A stretch of DNA of 64,000 nucleotides from UBA7330 sp043554545 (GTDB taxonomy: Bacteria; Bacteroidota; Bacteroidia; Cytophagales; Cyclobacteriaceae), in the NCBI GenBank assembly GCA_043554545.1, contig CP121337.1, positions 62,001-126,000 on the forward strand, given 5' to 3'. The notes under the pieces are model-generated. The model had not been told where the DNA came from and ran no database searches. It worked only from the letters and a program-made list of their open reading frames with translations. Shown in pieces: positions 25,898-35,014 of the stretch (the first letter of the stretch is position 1; each line of letters opens with the position of its first letter). The position numbers and the translations under genes are program-made.

Positions 25898-27451
25898 CTA
25901 GGGATTGCTTTCAAAACTGTCATTTCCCAGGAGAGTTGCTTTACCAAATCGACCCTCTTGTGGAGCATTTTCCAGTTTAAGCACACCACGTGGACATACA
26001 GCAGCACACACCCCGCATCCCACACAGGAACTACGAACGATGTTTTGACCTCTTTGTGCGTACCACCTTACATCGATCCCCATCTCACAATAGGTAGAAC
26101 AGTTTCCACATGAGATGCATTGACCTCCATTTGTGGTGATTCTAAATTTTGATTTAAATCGTTGGATCAGACCTAAATAAGCGGCAAGTGGACATCCAAA
26201 TCGACACCATACGCGGTTACCCATTAATGGATAGAAACCTGTGCCAACAACCCCGGAGAAAATAGAGCCTATCATAAATCCATAGGGTTTTTGTAGGGTA
26301 TTGTAGGTGTCTAAACCTAAAAGAGAATAGGATCCAGTAAAAAAGGTATAAAGCACTCCCACGGTCATAAGCACTGCAAAAACCAATACTCCATGGACGA
26401 TCCACCTTTCAAACTTCCATGCCTTCAATGATTTGTCAGATAGTTGTCGAAAAGGATCACCAGCAGTTTCAGCAAGTGCACCACATCCGCAAACCCATGA
26501 GCAATACCACCTCTTCCCAAAAAAATAGGTCATCAATGGTACGCCTAATACAATGAGTAATATTCCCCAAATGAGCATAAACATGCCTATAGCACCGGAA
26601 GATAGCAGCGAATTGAGCTGAGAGGGATGAAAGAAATCGTAGTCCAAAGGCCATATATTTTTAAAATCAAAATAAGGCTGATTTAATGCAATCATTATTT
26701 CAGGTAGGATAAATGCAATTGCAAGCTGAAAAAAAGTTACTGATGCAGTTTGTAGGATTTTGTATTTATTATGTCGGTATTTAATCACCTTCCTTATGCC
26801 CATAATCAAGACAGCAAAACAGTAAATGAAGCCATATAAAAACCATTGACTTGCTTTTGCTTCCGGAATAAAAACCTGCTTTATTGGATCCATCATAACG
26901 ATCCAGTTAGTGATATAGGCAGGAAAAAAATACAGCAGGATATAGAAGCTAATTAACAATGTGCCAATAAGGATGCCTATCCAGCCTCTATTATTTAGCG
27001 TATTGTGAAATATGCCATTGTTTTTTATCCCCGGAGGTCCATGCAGTTTAACAGAGGGAAGAATAAACATAAGGCTACCCACGGTGCTCAGAATGAATGT
27101 GAGGATAAAAAAAAGTAAGGGATATTGAAGGACGGGACCTGCTGCAGAGGCCCTTGTAAGTATTGAGCCGTAATCTTCAAAAATCCGTTGATCCCAATTT
27201 TGCAAGGTAATTTGTTCATCATTGTAGGAAGTAATCGCTCCATTGATTTGATTGACAAATGGAATACTAAGTGGATAAGTCTTCCCATATACTTCAGAGA
27301 GCAATGGCTCCAGCACTTTTTGATGTTCAGGCCGAACGTGTTGCTGAAATATTTCCTTTGTTAAGGTATACTCCGACATGAAAAACATCGATAGAAAAAT
27401 GCTCAATGAGGTCAGAAAAATGATTAATCCGGAATACCTAATTAGTCGCAT
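25898..27451 (-). CDS. Membrane polyferredoxin, NapH/NosR-like, with two 4Fe-4S motifs
   Basis: This 517-residue membrane protein appears to move electrons across or at the inner membrane. A single N-terminal helix is followed by an extracytoplasmic section of about 80 residues (30-105), then about seven further helices. A W-Y-C-S-W-V-C-G-C-G motif (about 318-327), as in NapH/NosR, precedes helix 7. The C-terminal domain (about 440-500) has two ferredoxin clusters: C-I-S-C-G-N-C-S-T-Y-C and C-V-G-C-G-V-C-A-A-V-C-P. The gene follows the FAD oxidoreductase after 5 bp, which suggests the flavoprotein donates electrons. The terminal acceptor is not evident. Confidence 0.85.
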   Translation of the reverse strand: MRLIRYSGLIIFLTSLSIFLSMFFMSEYTLTKEIFQQHVRPEHQKVLEPLLSEVYGKTYPLSIPFVNQINGAITSYNDEQITLQNWDQRIFEDYGSILTRASAAGPVLQYPLLFFILTFILSTVGSLMFILPSVKLHGPPGIKNNGIFHNTLNNRGWIGILIGTLLISFYILLYFFPAYITNWIVMMDPIKQVFIPEAKASQWFLYGFIYCFAVLIMGIRKVIKYRHNKYKILQTASVTFFQLAIAFILPEIMIALNQPYFDFKNIWPLDYDFFHPSQLNSLLSSGAIGMFMLIWGILLIVLGVPLMTYFFGKRWYCSWVCGCGALAETAGDPFRQLSDKSLKAWKFERWIVHGVLVFAVLMTVGVLYTFFTGSYSLLGLDTYNTLQKPYGFMIGSIFSGVVGTGFYPLMGNRVWCRFGCPLAAYLGLIQRFKSKFRITTNGGQCISCGNCSTYCEMGIDVRWYAQRGQNIVRSSCVGCGVCAAVCPRGVLKLENAPQEGRFGKATLLGNDSFESNP

Positions 27452-27456
27452 AGTTC

Positions 27457-28785
27457 TCAGTTTAATAGTTTTTCCAGAAATGACCTTTTCCTTACAGCCA
27501 CTTGATCAGGAAATTTTTCGTTGAACATCATTTGTATCTCATTATCTAGCTTTTTATTGAATTCCGGATCAAAAAAAGACCTCCGAAGGTTCTGCACTAC
27601 GTTTGCAATACTTTCTCCAGATTTAATCCATTCGTTCCAAACCTCATGTCTGAATCTCACACCCATGGCATTCATCCCCAGAACAGCTTTCGATTTTATA
27701 TCAAAAACAATGCGAATGCCTTTTTTGCCTGAAGGATCTTCCCAATAAATACTGTCTTCATTTTCCTTTGGATTAGCATTTACTGATCCATATATCTGGT
27801 ATTCAATATCAAAAAACTTTGCTGAGTTGAACCAGATTCCGGGCATATAAGGTTTATCCTTACCTGTCACCGTCCTTGCAATTGTTTCTCCCATCATCCT
27901 GCCGGCATACCAGACGGCTTCGATCGCTTTTCGGTGTGGTAAAGGTTCTCTCATTTGTACGCAGTCTCCAATGGCATAAACATCAGCTATGTTTGTTTTC
28001 AGATAGGAGTCCACCAAAATTCCTTTTTGAATCTCAAGTTTACTTTCTTGTAGGAATTTAATATTTGGGGAGACTCCGACAGTCAGCCCTACAAATTCGC
28101 AGGGAATAATTTCACCAGACTTGGTTTTAACACCTTTGACTCCTCCGGATCCATTGTCTAGAATTTCTTCAAGTTCAGTTTGTAGTCTTAAATCAATTCC
28201 ATATTCCTCAATATGACGATCGACCATACGGGATTCTTCCGGAGGGAGTACAACATCCCAAAAGTTTTTCTCTCTTACAAGAAATGTCACAGGTATATCT
28301 CTGGAATGAAGCATTTCTGCCATTTCTATACCTATTAGTCCGCCACCGACAACTACGGCTCTTTTGATACCTTTTGTGTTTGCTTCCATGGATTCAAGAT
28401 CCTGATAGCTATATAAGCCTTGTACGCCGTTTAGGTCCTGACCGGTCCACCCAAACTTATTAGGGGTGGAGCCAGTTGCAATGATCAATTTGTCATATTG
28501 TAGTGGTTTACCGTCTGTGAAATTCAGTCTCTTCTTTTCGAAATCAACTGTTTTTACCCACTTTCTAACTAGTTCGATCTTATTTTTTGACCAAAACCAA
28601 TCTTCATATGGCTTGATGTTTTCAAACTTCATATGACCCATATAGATATACATGAGTGCTGTCCTGGAGAAGAAGTGATCTGTTTCACCGGAAACCACAG
28701 TTATTCTGTCATCAGATAGCTTTCTGATGTGTCGGGCTGCAGTTATACCTGCAATACCATTTCCAATGATTACCACATGCTTCAT
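27457..28785 (-). CDS. FAD/NAD(P)H-dependent pyridine nucleotide-disulphide-type oxidoreductase
   Basis: This 442-residue flavoprotein has an N-terminal FAD dinucleotide fold G-N-G-I-A-G-I-T-A-A-R (about 8-18). A second NAD(P)-binding fold V-V-V-G-G-G-L-I-G-I-E-M-A-E (about 145-158) and the FAD-contact segment Y-A-I-G-D-C-V (about 270-276) complete the core, as in rubredoxin reductase or nitrite-reductase-type enzymes. No redox CxxC pair of the thioredoxin-reductase type is seen. It is transcribed first of a pair with the polyferredoxin. Together they look like NAD(P)H-to-membrane electron transfer, but the pathway is unknown. Confidence 0.88.
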   Translation of the reverse strand: MKHVVIIGNGIAGITAARHIRKLSDDRITVVSGETDHFFSRTALMYIYMGHMKFENIKPYEDWFWSKNKIELVRKWVKTVDFEKKRLNFTDGKPLQYDKLIIATGSTPNKFGWTGQDLNGVQGLYSYQDLESMEANTKGIKRAVVVGGGLIGIEMAEMLHSRDIPVTFLVREKNFWDVVLPPEESRMVDRHIEEYGIDLRLQTELEEILDNGSGGVKGVKTKSGEIIPCEFVGLTVGVSPNIKFLQESKLEIQKGILVDSYLKTNIADVYAIGDCVQMREPLPHRKAIEAVWYAGRMMGETIARTVTGKDKPYMPGIWFNSAKFFDIEYQIYGSVNANPKENEDSIYWEDPSGKKGIRIVFDIKSKAVLGMNAMGVRFRHEVWNEWIKSGESIANVVQNLRRSFFDPEFNKKLDNEIQMMFNEKFPDQVAVRKRSFLEKLLN

Positions 28786-28920
28786 TTGATTTCAATTTAC
28801 TTTAAATAGCAGCAAAGACCCGGCATTATTGTTGAACACTGTTAAGTATTAGTGCGAATGTCAATGTGTTGACATTTGAAAATCAACAAGTATCTCAAGC
28901 GACCGTTAAGATAAAATATT

Positions 28921-29616
28921 ATGAGAAGAGTTTTTGCAATGTGCTTAATAGTAATCACTAATTATTTGTCTGCACAGCCATTTTTTGAGATCTCGAATCA
29001 GTTTTTTAGAGAAAATGTGAAAGATGGCTTGGTAAAATATGACCGGGTGAATATGGATAGGTCTGTTTTAGATGACCTGATAACAAGAATTGGGAATTAT
29101 GATTTAATAGCAGTTTCAGATGCTGAAAAGAAAGCCTTTTATATTAATGCTTATAACCTATTGGTTATCCACCAGATATTGAATAATTATCCCAGTGAGG
29201 GGCCATTAGAAATTGAGGGTTTTTTTGATGCGATTACCAGTAGCGTCGCTGGAGAAAAACTCACCTTAAACGAATTAGAAAAAGAACGCTTATTCAAAGC
29301 GTTTCCTGACCCCAGAATACACTTTGTTTTAGTCTGCGCAGCCGTGGGTTGTCCTCCGTTAGCTGATTTTGCTTATTTGCCTTTGAGTATTGAAAAGCAG
29401 CTAAAGGAACGTACAATCTATGTTGTGAACTTTGAGCCCTTCATTAGAGTTAATAGTAATACGATTCAAATATCCAAGATATTTGATTGGTACAAAGCTG
29501 ATTTTACAAAGCAGAAGAATACAGTGATCAAATATATTGACAGTTATCATTCAGGCGATTTGGCTGATAAGCAACTGTCTTTTTATGAATATGATTGGTC
29601 ACTTAATAAATATTGA
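28921..29616 (+). CDS. DUF547 exported protein
   Basis: This 231-residue protein has a signal peptide (about 1-19, ending YLSAQ). The DUF547 signature is present: F-Y-I-N-A-Y-N-L-L-V-I-H (about 70-81), then H-F-V-L-V-C-A-A-V-G-C-P-P-L (about 136-149) with its Cys pair and Pro-Pro, and I-F-D-W-Y-K-A-D-F near the end. The molecular role of DUF547 is not established to my knowledge. It is divergent from the oxidoreductase pair, with 135 bp between, and is followed by a strong terminator. Confidence 0.9.
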   Translation: MRRVFAMCLIVITNYLSAQPFFEISNQFFRENVKDGLVKYDRVNMDRSVLDDLITRIGNYDLIAVSDAEKKAFYINAYNLLVIHQILNNYPSEGPLEIEGFFDAITSSVAGEKLTLNELEKERLFKAFPDPRIHFVLVCAAVGCPPLADFAYLPLSIEKQLKERTIYVVNFEPFIRVNSNTIQISKIFDWYKADFTKQKNTVIKYIDSYHSGDLADKQLSFYEYDWSLNKY

Positions 29617-29680
29617 AGAGGTGATGGGTTACTGGTAATTTTTTGAATTAGGTTAAGTTAGGTTGAAATACCCATCATAG

Positions 29681-29703
29681 AAGCTCCGCACCCTGCGGAG
29701 CTT
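29681..29703 (+). terminator. Terminator of the DUF547 gene
   Basis: A perfect 10-bp stem (AAGCTCCGCA/TGCGGAGCTT) with a CCC loop is followed by TGCTTTTTTT on the plus strand. It lies between convergent genes; the minus side lacks a T-run. Confidence 0.92.
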
Positions 29704-29710
29704 TGCTTTT

Positions 29711-30688
29711 TTAGACTTGTAGATTTTCCAGCAATTGGGCTATTGATTGATAGGTGGTTGTGCGGCTTTCACCAGAGACCACAAATTCACTTTTAGATTT
29801 ACAGGTTATTTCTAACCCACCCGACTGTTCTACAATTTTATACCCTTTTCGCTTTAGTGCCATTTCTACCCAAAATTTCGTTGTTGCTTCTCCGGTTACA
29901 TGAATTTCCGGGCCTGATTGACTGATATTTATTGTGCCATGGATCATGTCATAACCATAGCCATCTAGATAGAGCCCTTTTTCAAGCTGACCATTTAAGA
30001 TCAGGTCCTCTGGAGTGCCCTCGACAACTGCTTCATTAAAATTAAAAAGCAATAGTCTGTCTGACAGTTGGGTGCTGACCTGAAGGTCATGGGTGGAAAT
30101 GAGTATGCCTTTGCCTTGCGAAGCTATTTTCCTTAGCAGGAGCATAACCTCAATTTTGTTGTTAAGATCAAGGTGTGCTGCAGGCTCATCCAGAATGATT
30201 AGATCTGTTTCTTGTGCTAAAGCACGGGCAATCATCACTTTTTGAAGCTGACCATCGCTCAATTCATACAGCTTTCGTGTGGCGATGTAATTCAAATTTG
30301 TTTCTGTGATTGCCCATTCTATCGACTCTTTATCCTTTTTGCTTAAAACACCCATCCAATTAGAATAAGGATGTCGGGCGATGGCAATAAGTTCAATTGG
30401 CGTAATGTTGAAAGTGAAGGGTTTTTCTGTGAGGACAAGACTCATTTTTTGAGCAAGTGCTTTAGAAGAAATATGCTGTAGGTTTTGATCAGCATAGTAA
30501 ATGGACCCTGCTATCGGGTTTATTAACCCGGCAATTGTTTTGATGAATGTGGTTTTACCCACTCCATTCTGACCCATTAAGGAGACGATTTCTCCTTGCC
30601 CCAAGGTAAGGTTGATATCACTTTGGAGCGTACGGATTTGGGCTTTTTGGTACCCGATACTAAGCGATTTGGTACTCAATAAACTCAT
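29711..30688 (-). CDS. btuD: ABC transporter ATPase, BtuD/FecE type, with C-terminal extension
   Basis: This 325-residue ATPase powers import of cobalamin or a similar metal chelate. Walker A G-Q-N-G-V-G-K-T (39-46), signature L-S-D-G-Q-L-Q-K (about 136-143), Walker B L-I-I-L-D-E-P (about 156-162) and switch His S-T-H-D (about 191-194) are all present. Residues about 235-325 are an extension not found in Escherichia coli BtuD, with an alpha-beta look (V-T-G-E-A-T-T-K-F-W-V-E-M-A-L). It overlaps the permease by 4 bp and is the last gene of the operon divergent to the riboswitch-controlled btuB. The B12 role is inferred from context. Confidence 0.85.
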   Translation of the reverse strand: MSLLSTKSLSIGYQKAQIRTLQSDINLTLGQGEIVSLMGQNGVGKTTFIKTIAGLINPIAGSIYYADQNLQHISSKALAQKMSLVLTEKPFTFNITPIELIAIARHPYSNWMGVLSKKDKESIEWAITETNLNYIATRKLYELSDGQLQKVMIARALAQETDLIILDEPAAHLDLNNKIEVMLLLRKIASQGKGILISTHDLQVSTQLSDRLLLFNFNEAVVEGTPEDLILNGQLEKGLYLDGYGYDMIHGTINISQSGPEIHVTGEATTKFWVEMALKRKGYKIVEQSGGLEITCKSKSEFVVSGESRTTTYQSIAQLLENLQV

Positions 30689-31749
30689 GAATTAAATGAA
30701 TAGCCCAGGTTTTTTTTCCTGATTAACAGATAGATCACAAATGGAGCACCTATCAACGAGGTTACGGCATTGATAGGTAGTGTCGCCCCCAACCCAGGTA
30801 ATTGTGAGATCGAATCAAACACCAACATCAATGTACCGCCAAAAAGAATTAGGATGGGTGTTAGGAGCAGGTGGTTACTGGTATTAAATAGTATTCGGGT
30901 GAGGTGAGGCATAGCCACTCCAAAAAACGCAATTGGTCCACAAAAGGCAGTTACTGACCCAGCCAGAATACTTGTGTTTAATATGATAAGTAGCCGTGTC
31001 TGTTTCATGTTAAGCCCAAGACTTGAAGCATAGTTCTCTCCTAGAAGTAAGGCATTCAGTTGCTTGGATAATAGCATGGATCCAATCAGACCGAGACATA
31101 TTATAGGGATAAAAACTGCTAATTCATTCCAGGATAGACTGCCCAGATTTCCAAATGACCACATGACATAGGCCTGGATGTTTTCGGCCTGACTAAAAAA
31201 TTGTAGGATACTGACCAGCGCTCCTGAAGCTGTACCAAACATTAGGCCGATGATCAGCAAAGAGACGCTGTCTTTAATTCGGGTGGCCACAACGGCAATT
31301 ACCAACAATACCGAGAAGGAGCCTAGTCCTGCGGCGACAACCAATAGCCAGCTTCTTCCAATCCCTGTTATATTTAATATCCCTCCAAAATAAAACCCAA
31401 GAAAGATGATTAACGCCACACCTAGTCCCGCTCCTGAACTAATGCCTAATATATAAGGCCCTGCAAGGGGATTACGAAAAAGGGTCTGCATTTGTAAGCC
31501 ACTTACACCCAAAGAGCTTCCAACAAAAATGGCCGTGAGTGCTTTAGGAATCCTGAAGTTTGTCAGAATCAGGTCCCAGCTTTCTTTTCCAGTACCCTCT
31601 CCAATGAAGAATGAAAACAGATTCTTGAAGGGAATATACACGGAGCCCAACCCTATGTTGATAAGAAAGCAAAGGATCGAGATTACACCAATGACTATCA
31701 GGATTTTAATCCATTTTGATTTTGACTCTTCAAAATATTGGTCAATCAT
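30685..31749 (-). CDS. btuC: ABC permease, BtuC/FecCD family
   Basis: This 354-residue inner-membrane permease has about ten helices. The FecCD motif L-A-G-P-Y-I-L-G-I-S-S-G-A-G-L-G is at about 96-111, and the late G-P-I-A-F-F-G-V-A-M-P-H-L-x-R (about 269-283) is the conserved coupling-helix region. It forms the channel for cobalamin or siderophore import with the adjacent ATPase and binding protein. It overlaps both neighbours by 4 bp, a fully coupled three-gene operon. Assignment to B12 rather than heme or siderophore rests on the neighbouring cobalamin riboswitch. Confidence 0.86.
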   Translation of the reverse strand: MIDQYFEESKSKWIKILIVIGVISILCFLINIGLGSVYIPFKNLFSFFIGEGTGKESWDLILTNFRIPKALTAIFVGSSLGVSGLQMQTLFRNPLAGPYILGISSGAGLGVALIIFLGFYFGGILNITGIGRSWLLVVAAGLGSFSVLLVIAVVATRIKDSVSLLIIGLMFGTASGALVSILQFFSQAENIQAYVMWSFGNLGSLSWNELAVFIPIICLGLIGSMLLSKQLNALLLGENYASSLGLNMKQTRLLIILNTSILAGSVTAFCGPIAFFGVAMPHLTRILFNTSNHLLLTPILILFGGTLMLVFDSISQLPGLGATLPINAVTSLIGAPFVIYLLIRKKNLGYSFNS

Positions 31750-32807
31750 GGGAGTTGCTCAAAATAGTAGGTTTCGTAATGGGGTAGAAGCTCTGGATGT
31801 AAAATTTTGATCATATCTGATAAAACAAGGTCAGGCCTGGCATATCCTGATTCAAAAATATCATAGCCACCTTCTGCCCCTATATTTTTGCTGTAATTAT
31901 ACACATTACGATTCTTAAATGCCTTAAATTCAGTATATCGATTATCTTGATTTTGTAATTCCTGAAGCGATTGGAAACTAGCAACCCCAATCCAATAATC
32001 TGCATCTTGTGCCTCTTCAAATACATATTCAAAATCTAATTCCTGCCATCCTGTTTTCTGATTCTCACTGAGAAAGTAGTTTCCTCCTGCATCACCAAAA
32101 AATTGTGCAGACCAGTTTTTGCCGCCTGGGAGAAACCAGGTATCACCATAGACAACTCCACTTACAATTTTAGGCTTTGATGCTTCACGGGTCACCAATT
32201 GTTGAAGCTTTTGATATTTTGCTTCTATCGCATTAAAAATGGAGTCGGCAATCTTTTCCTTTTGATAAAATGCACCAAAAAACTTGATCCATTCGGCTCG
32301 ACCTAAAGTAGTAGGTTCAAGATAATCCGAATTGTAAACTACCGTGATTCCTGATTCTTCCAGTTTATCCAGAACAGTTGACTCATTCCCCATATCAAAA
32401 GCAAAAACAATGTCAGGGCTTAGCCCAACAATCATTTCAATATTCAAGTTTCCATCTCCTCCGACATCTAGTATCTCTCCTTTCTCGATCAGTTTTCTGA
32501 TATTTTCTGAACTGATGTATTGTGTGCCCGGAAAACCGACCAGTGTATTTTCAACTCCCAGAAGTTCAAGAAAAGGCAGGTGGGTGGTGGAGGTGCAGAT
32601 GACTCTTTTGGGGGGAGTTCCAATGGGATAGCTGATTGATTTATTTGCTCCCGGCCAGGGCTCTAAAGTATTTACTTGTGAATGTGTAAGTGTGAATTTT
32701 CTCGCAAACCGAAGATTAATTTCATCATTGTCCACCTTTTCGGTTTCTTTCTTCTCTACGCTACAACCTATGATTATCAGCAGTGAAAAAAACAAGGATA
32801 TCCTCAT
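31746..32807 (-). CDS. btuF: ABC substrate-binding lipoprotein, BtuF/FepB-like
   Basis: This 353-residue lipoprotein has a lipobox L-L-I-I-I-G-C with Cys at about residue 15. The two-lobe class III binding fold (TroA/BtuF-like) is seen: R-V-I-C-T-S-T-T-H-L-P-F-L-E-L-L-G in lobe 1, S-P-D-I-V-F-A in the first lobe, and N-R-N-V-Y-N-Y motifs in lobe 2. It collects the ligand at the inner membrane and passes it to the permease. It starts the minus-strand operon only 338 bp from the btuB start. The cobalamin ligand is inferred from context. Confidence 0.82.
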   Translation of the reverse strand: MRISLFFSLLIIIGCSVEKKETEKVDNDEINLRFARKFTLTHSQVNTLEPWPGANKSISYPIGTPPKRVICTSTTHLPFLELLGVENTLVGFPGTQYISSENIRKLIEKGEILDVGGDGNLNIEMIVGLSPDIVFAFDMGNESTVLDKLEESGITVVYNSDYLEPTTLGRAEWIKFFGAFYQKEKIADSIFNAIEAKYQKLQQLVTREASKPKIVSGVVYGDTWFLPGGKNWSAQFFGDAGGNYFLSENQKTGWQELDFEYVFEEAQDADYWIGVASFQSLQELQNQDNRYTEFKAFKNRNVYNYSKNIGAEGGYDIFESGYARPDLVLSDMIKILHPELLPHYETYYFEQLP

Positions 32808-32851
32808 GAGTCAAAATTGATTAAAAAAAAGCAATGAATCGATCAAATGGT

Positions 32852-32859
32852 TACCTTTG
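32852..32859 (+). promoter_or_regulatory. Putative -7 element (TACCTTTG) of the riboswitch transcript
   Basis: An exact TAnnTTTG match ends about ten bases before the first conserved riboswitch bases. The start of RNA would then fall right at the aptamer. A -33 element is not clear. Confidence 0.5.
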
Positions 32860-32868
32860 TCCTGATTG

Positions 32869-33056
32869 TGGTTCCTAAAGTGTACATTCTACGCTAAGGG
32901 ATTAAAAGGGAATCCGGTAATCTGTATGGAGAATCCGGAGCTGTCCCCGCAACTGTAAGTCCAATAGTATTGCTCGATCTACAAATCCACTGTTCCGATA
33001 TTCATCTGAATGGGAAGGAATTCGAGTTTAGGACAAGCCAGGAGACCTGCCTCATT
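32869..33056 (+). promoter_or_regulatory. Cobalamin (AdoCbl-type) riboswitch
   Basis: The conserved core is plain: G-G-G-A-A-T-C-C-G-G, then A-A-T-C-C-G-G-A-G-C-T-G-T-C-C-C-C-G-C-A-A-C (about 32932-32953), and the B12 box GCCAGGAGACCTGCC at 33037-33051. It lies on the plus strand upstream of the TonB receptor and ends about 90 bp before its start. An AACCTATAGGTT palindrome at 33102-33113 falls between it and the start and may belong to the expression platform. Cobalamin binding would repress btuB. I found no second box on the minus strand for btuFCD. Confidence 0.95.
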
Positions 33057-33145
33057 CAAATTGTATATTCCGAGCTTCGGGTGAAAGCAAAGGGCGTGAT
33101 CAACCTATAGGTTAACCACACTTAACTTTTTCCGATGGCTTTGAA

Positions 33146-35014
33146 TTGAAAGGCATTTTAATTCATGGTCCGTTGAGATATTTATTGTTGTTATCATTTT
33201 TCATTTATGCTCTGCTTGTCAGTGGTCAGGAGGATACTGTTCGTCTCTCCGGGATTGAAATATTGGGCGACCCAATCAAACCTTTCATAATCGGCAATTC
33301 AAACAAAAGCATTGGGCTAAATGAAGATGGGAAATCCTTATCAGAAGTATTGTCAGGTAAAGGCAATATTTATTTTAAGTCCTATGGCAATCAACAATTA
33401 TCGACCATCACCATGCGTGGCACATCTGCCAACCAGACCAATGTTTTATGGCATGGGATACCAGTGAATTATCCAACGCTCGGGTTGATGGATTTTTCTC
33501 AATGGCCAGCCTGGTTTATCTCATCTCTGGACCTGCAAGCTGGCAGTGGCGGAGCTTTATTTGGCAGTGGTTCGATCGGTGGTACGGTGCTGCTTGATAG
33601 CAATGATGATTTAAGCGATCTTAAACCAGGAGCAACTGCAAGAATAGATGTTGGCAGTTTCGGCTACTCATTCCTGGGGGTTAAGGGGAGCTATCGAATG
33701 GGTTCAATCATTGCTAGCACCAAATTGTTCCGTAAGCACATTGAAAATGATTTCACCTATTCACATAATGGCGCGGAATGGAGGCAAAACAATGCTTCTT
33801 CATCTGATATTGGTATTCAGCAGGAATTGCAATGGAACTCAAAAAATCATATGTTCTTATTGGATGGCATGGTCACTAAAAATGATAGAGAGGTTCAGCC
33901 GGCAGATGGCGTGATCAATGATGATGAGTTGGTAACTTCAAATGTCAGGGTTTCCCTCTCTCATCGATATACCTCCTTGGCAGGCAGTTTGCATTCTACA
34001 CTCGCCTACGTTAGAAATGGAACACTTTATAATGATAGCCTGGAAACTATTGCTAATCAGTATTCTTTCCTTTCAGCATATCTCTTTGAAATAGGAGAAT
34101 CCATGTCCTCTAGGATTGGATTTAATAGCAACATCTATCAGGCCACCTCGGCCAACTTTATTGATAATCTTTATGATGTCCGTACGGGTATTTTTGGTTC
34201 CTTGAGTGCTGAATTTACCAAATTCTGGAAAGGTTCGGTCAGTCTAAGGCAATCTATTTTTAAAGACAATTATCCGTTAAATCCAGCTTTTAATCAGCAG
34301 ATTGAACTATATAAAAACAGTCAACAATCACTCATCCTGAATCAAAGTATCAGCACTGGATTTAGGTTTCCGACCCTTAATGATCTGTATTGGTCTCCTG
34401 GAGGAAATGCAGAGCTGAAACCTGAAAAAAGCCTTAATACGGATTTAGGAATCACTTGGAATCTAACAGGTGATAGATGGTCCCTGCAAGCTTCTTCAAG
34501 TGCCTTCCAAATATGGTCCAGGGATTATATTTTGTGGAGGCCAGTTGAATCAGGCATCTGGTCACCGGAAAATTTTCAGGAAGTTAATATTAAAGGTATT
34601 GAAGCTGAAATGATCCTGAAGTTTGAATCTGGGGGGTTCACAGAAAGCATTACGACGGCTTATTCAGTGACAGAATCACTCAATGAAACTGGTGGAAATG
34701 CGGGCAATCAACTTCCTTATGTTCCGAAAAATCAGGCAAATGTTTCAGCCCAAACCAGATGGACGGTTTGGAACCTCCATCTTTCAGGTTCATGGACAAG
34801 TCGAAGATACACTACGCTGGATCAATCTTTGGCTCATTCAGTGGAAGGTTTTTTTCTGATGGATATGAGGTTCACCAGAGAAATCACCTTAAAAGATTGG
34901 AAAGTAAGCTTTGGAGCTGCGATTAATAATTTGTTTGATACGGATTATCAAAACCTAATCAACCATTCCATGCCCGGAAGAAATTATCAACTGTCTTTAA
35001 TGATTAAACAATGA
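33146..35014 (+). CDS. btuB: TonB-dependent cobalamin receptor BtuB
   Basis: This 622-residue outer-membrane receptor imports cobalamin using TonB energy. A hydrophobic leader (about 10-26, ends LLVSGQ) is followed by a plug domain (about 30-155) with T-I-T-M-R-G-T-S-A-N-Q-T-N-V-L-W and S-G-G-A-L-F-G-S-G-S-I-G-G, then a 22-strand-type barrel ending in an amphipathic R-N-Y-Q-L-S-L-M-I-K-Q. The start is not ATG: TTG 33146 is the first in-frame start. The tiny ORF ATG GCT TTG AAT TGA (33135-33149) overlaps it in another frame. The upstream riboswitch identifies the substrate class, and the next gene overlaps by 4 bp. Confidence 0.9.
   Translation: MKGILIHGPLRYLLLLSFFIYALLVSGQEDTVRLSGIEILGDPIKPFIIGNSNKSIGLNEDGKSLSEVLSGKGNIYFKSYGNQQLSTITMRGTSANQTNVLWHGIPVNYPTLGLMDFSQWPAWFISSLDLQAGSGGALFGSGSIGGTVLLDSNDDLSDLKPGATARIDVGSFGYSFLGVKGSYRMGSIIASTKLFRKHIENDFTYSHNGAEWRQNNASSSDIGIQQELQWNSKNHMFLLDGMVTKNDREVQPADGVINDDELVTSNVRVSLSHRYTSLAGSLHSTLAYVRNGTLYNDSLETIANQYSFLSAYLFEIGESMSSRIGFNSNIYQATSANFIDNLYDVRTGIFGSLSAEFTKFWKGSVSLRQSIFKDNYPLNPAFNQQIELYKNSQQSLILNQSISTGFRFPTLNDLYWSPGGNAELKPEKSLNTDLGITWNLTGDRWSLQASSSAFQIWSRDYILWRPVESGIWSPENFQEVNIKGIEAEMILKFESGGFTESITTAYSVTESLNETGGNAGNQLPYVPKNQANVSAQTRWTVWNLHLSGSWTSRRYTTLDQSLAHSVEGFFLMDMRFTREITLKDWKVSFGAAINNLFDTDYQNLINHSMPGRNYQLSLMIKQ

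Noticed and set aside
32808..32868. A cobalamin riboswitch for btuFCD on the minus strand
   Set aside because: No B12 box or CCCCGCAACTG core on the minus strand, and only about 60 bp lie between the operon start and the plus-strand aptamer.
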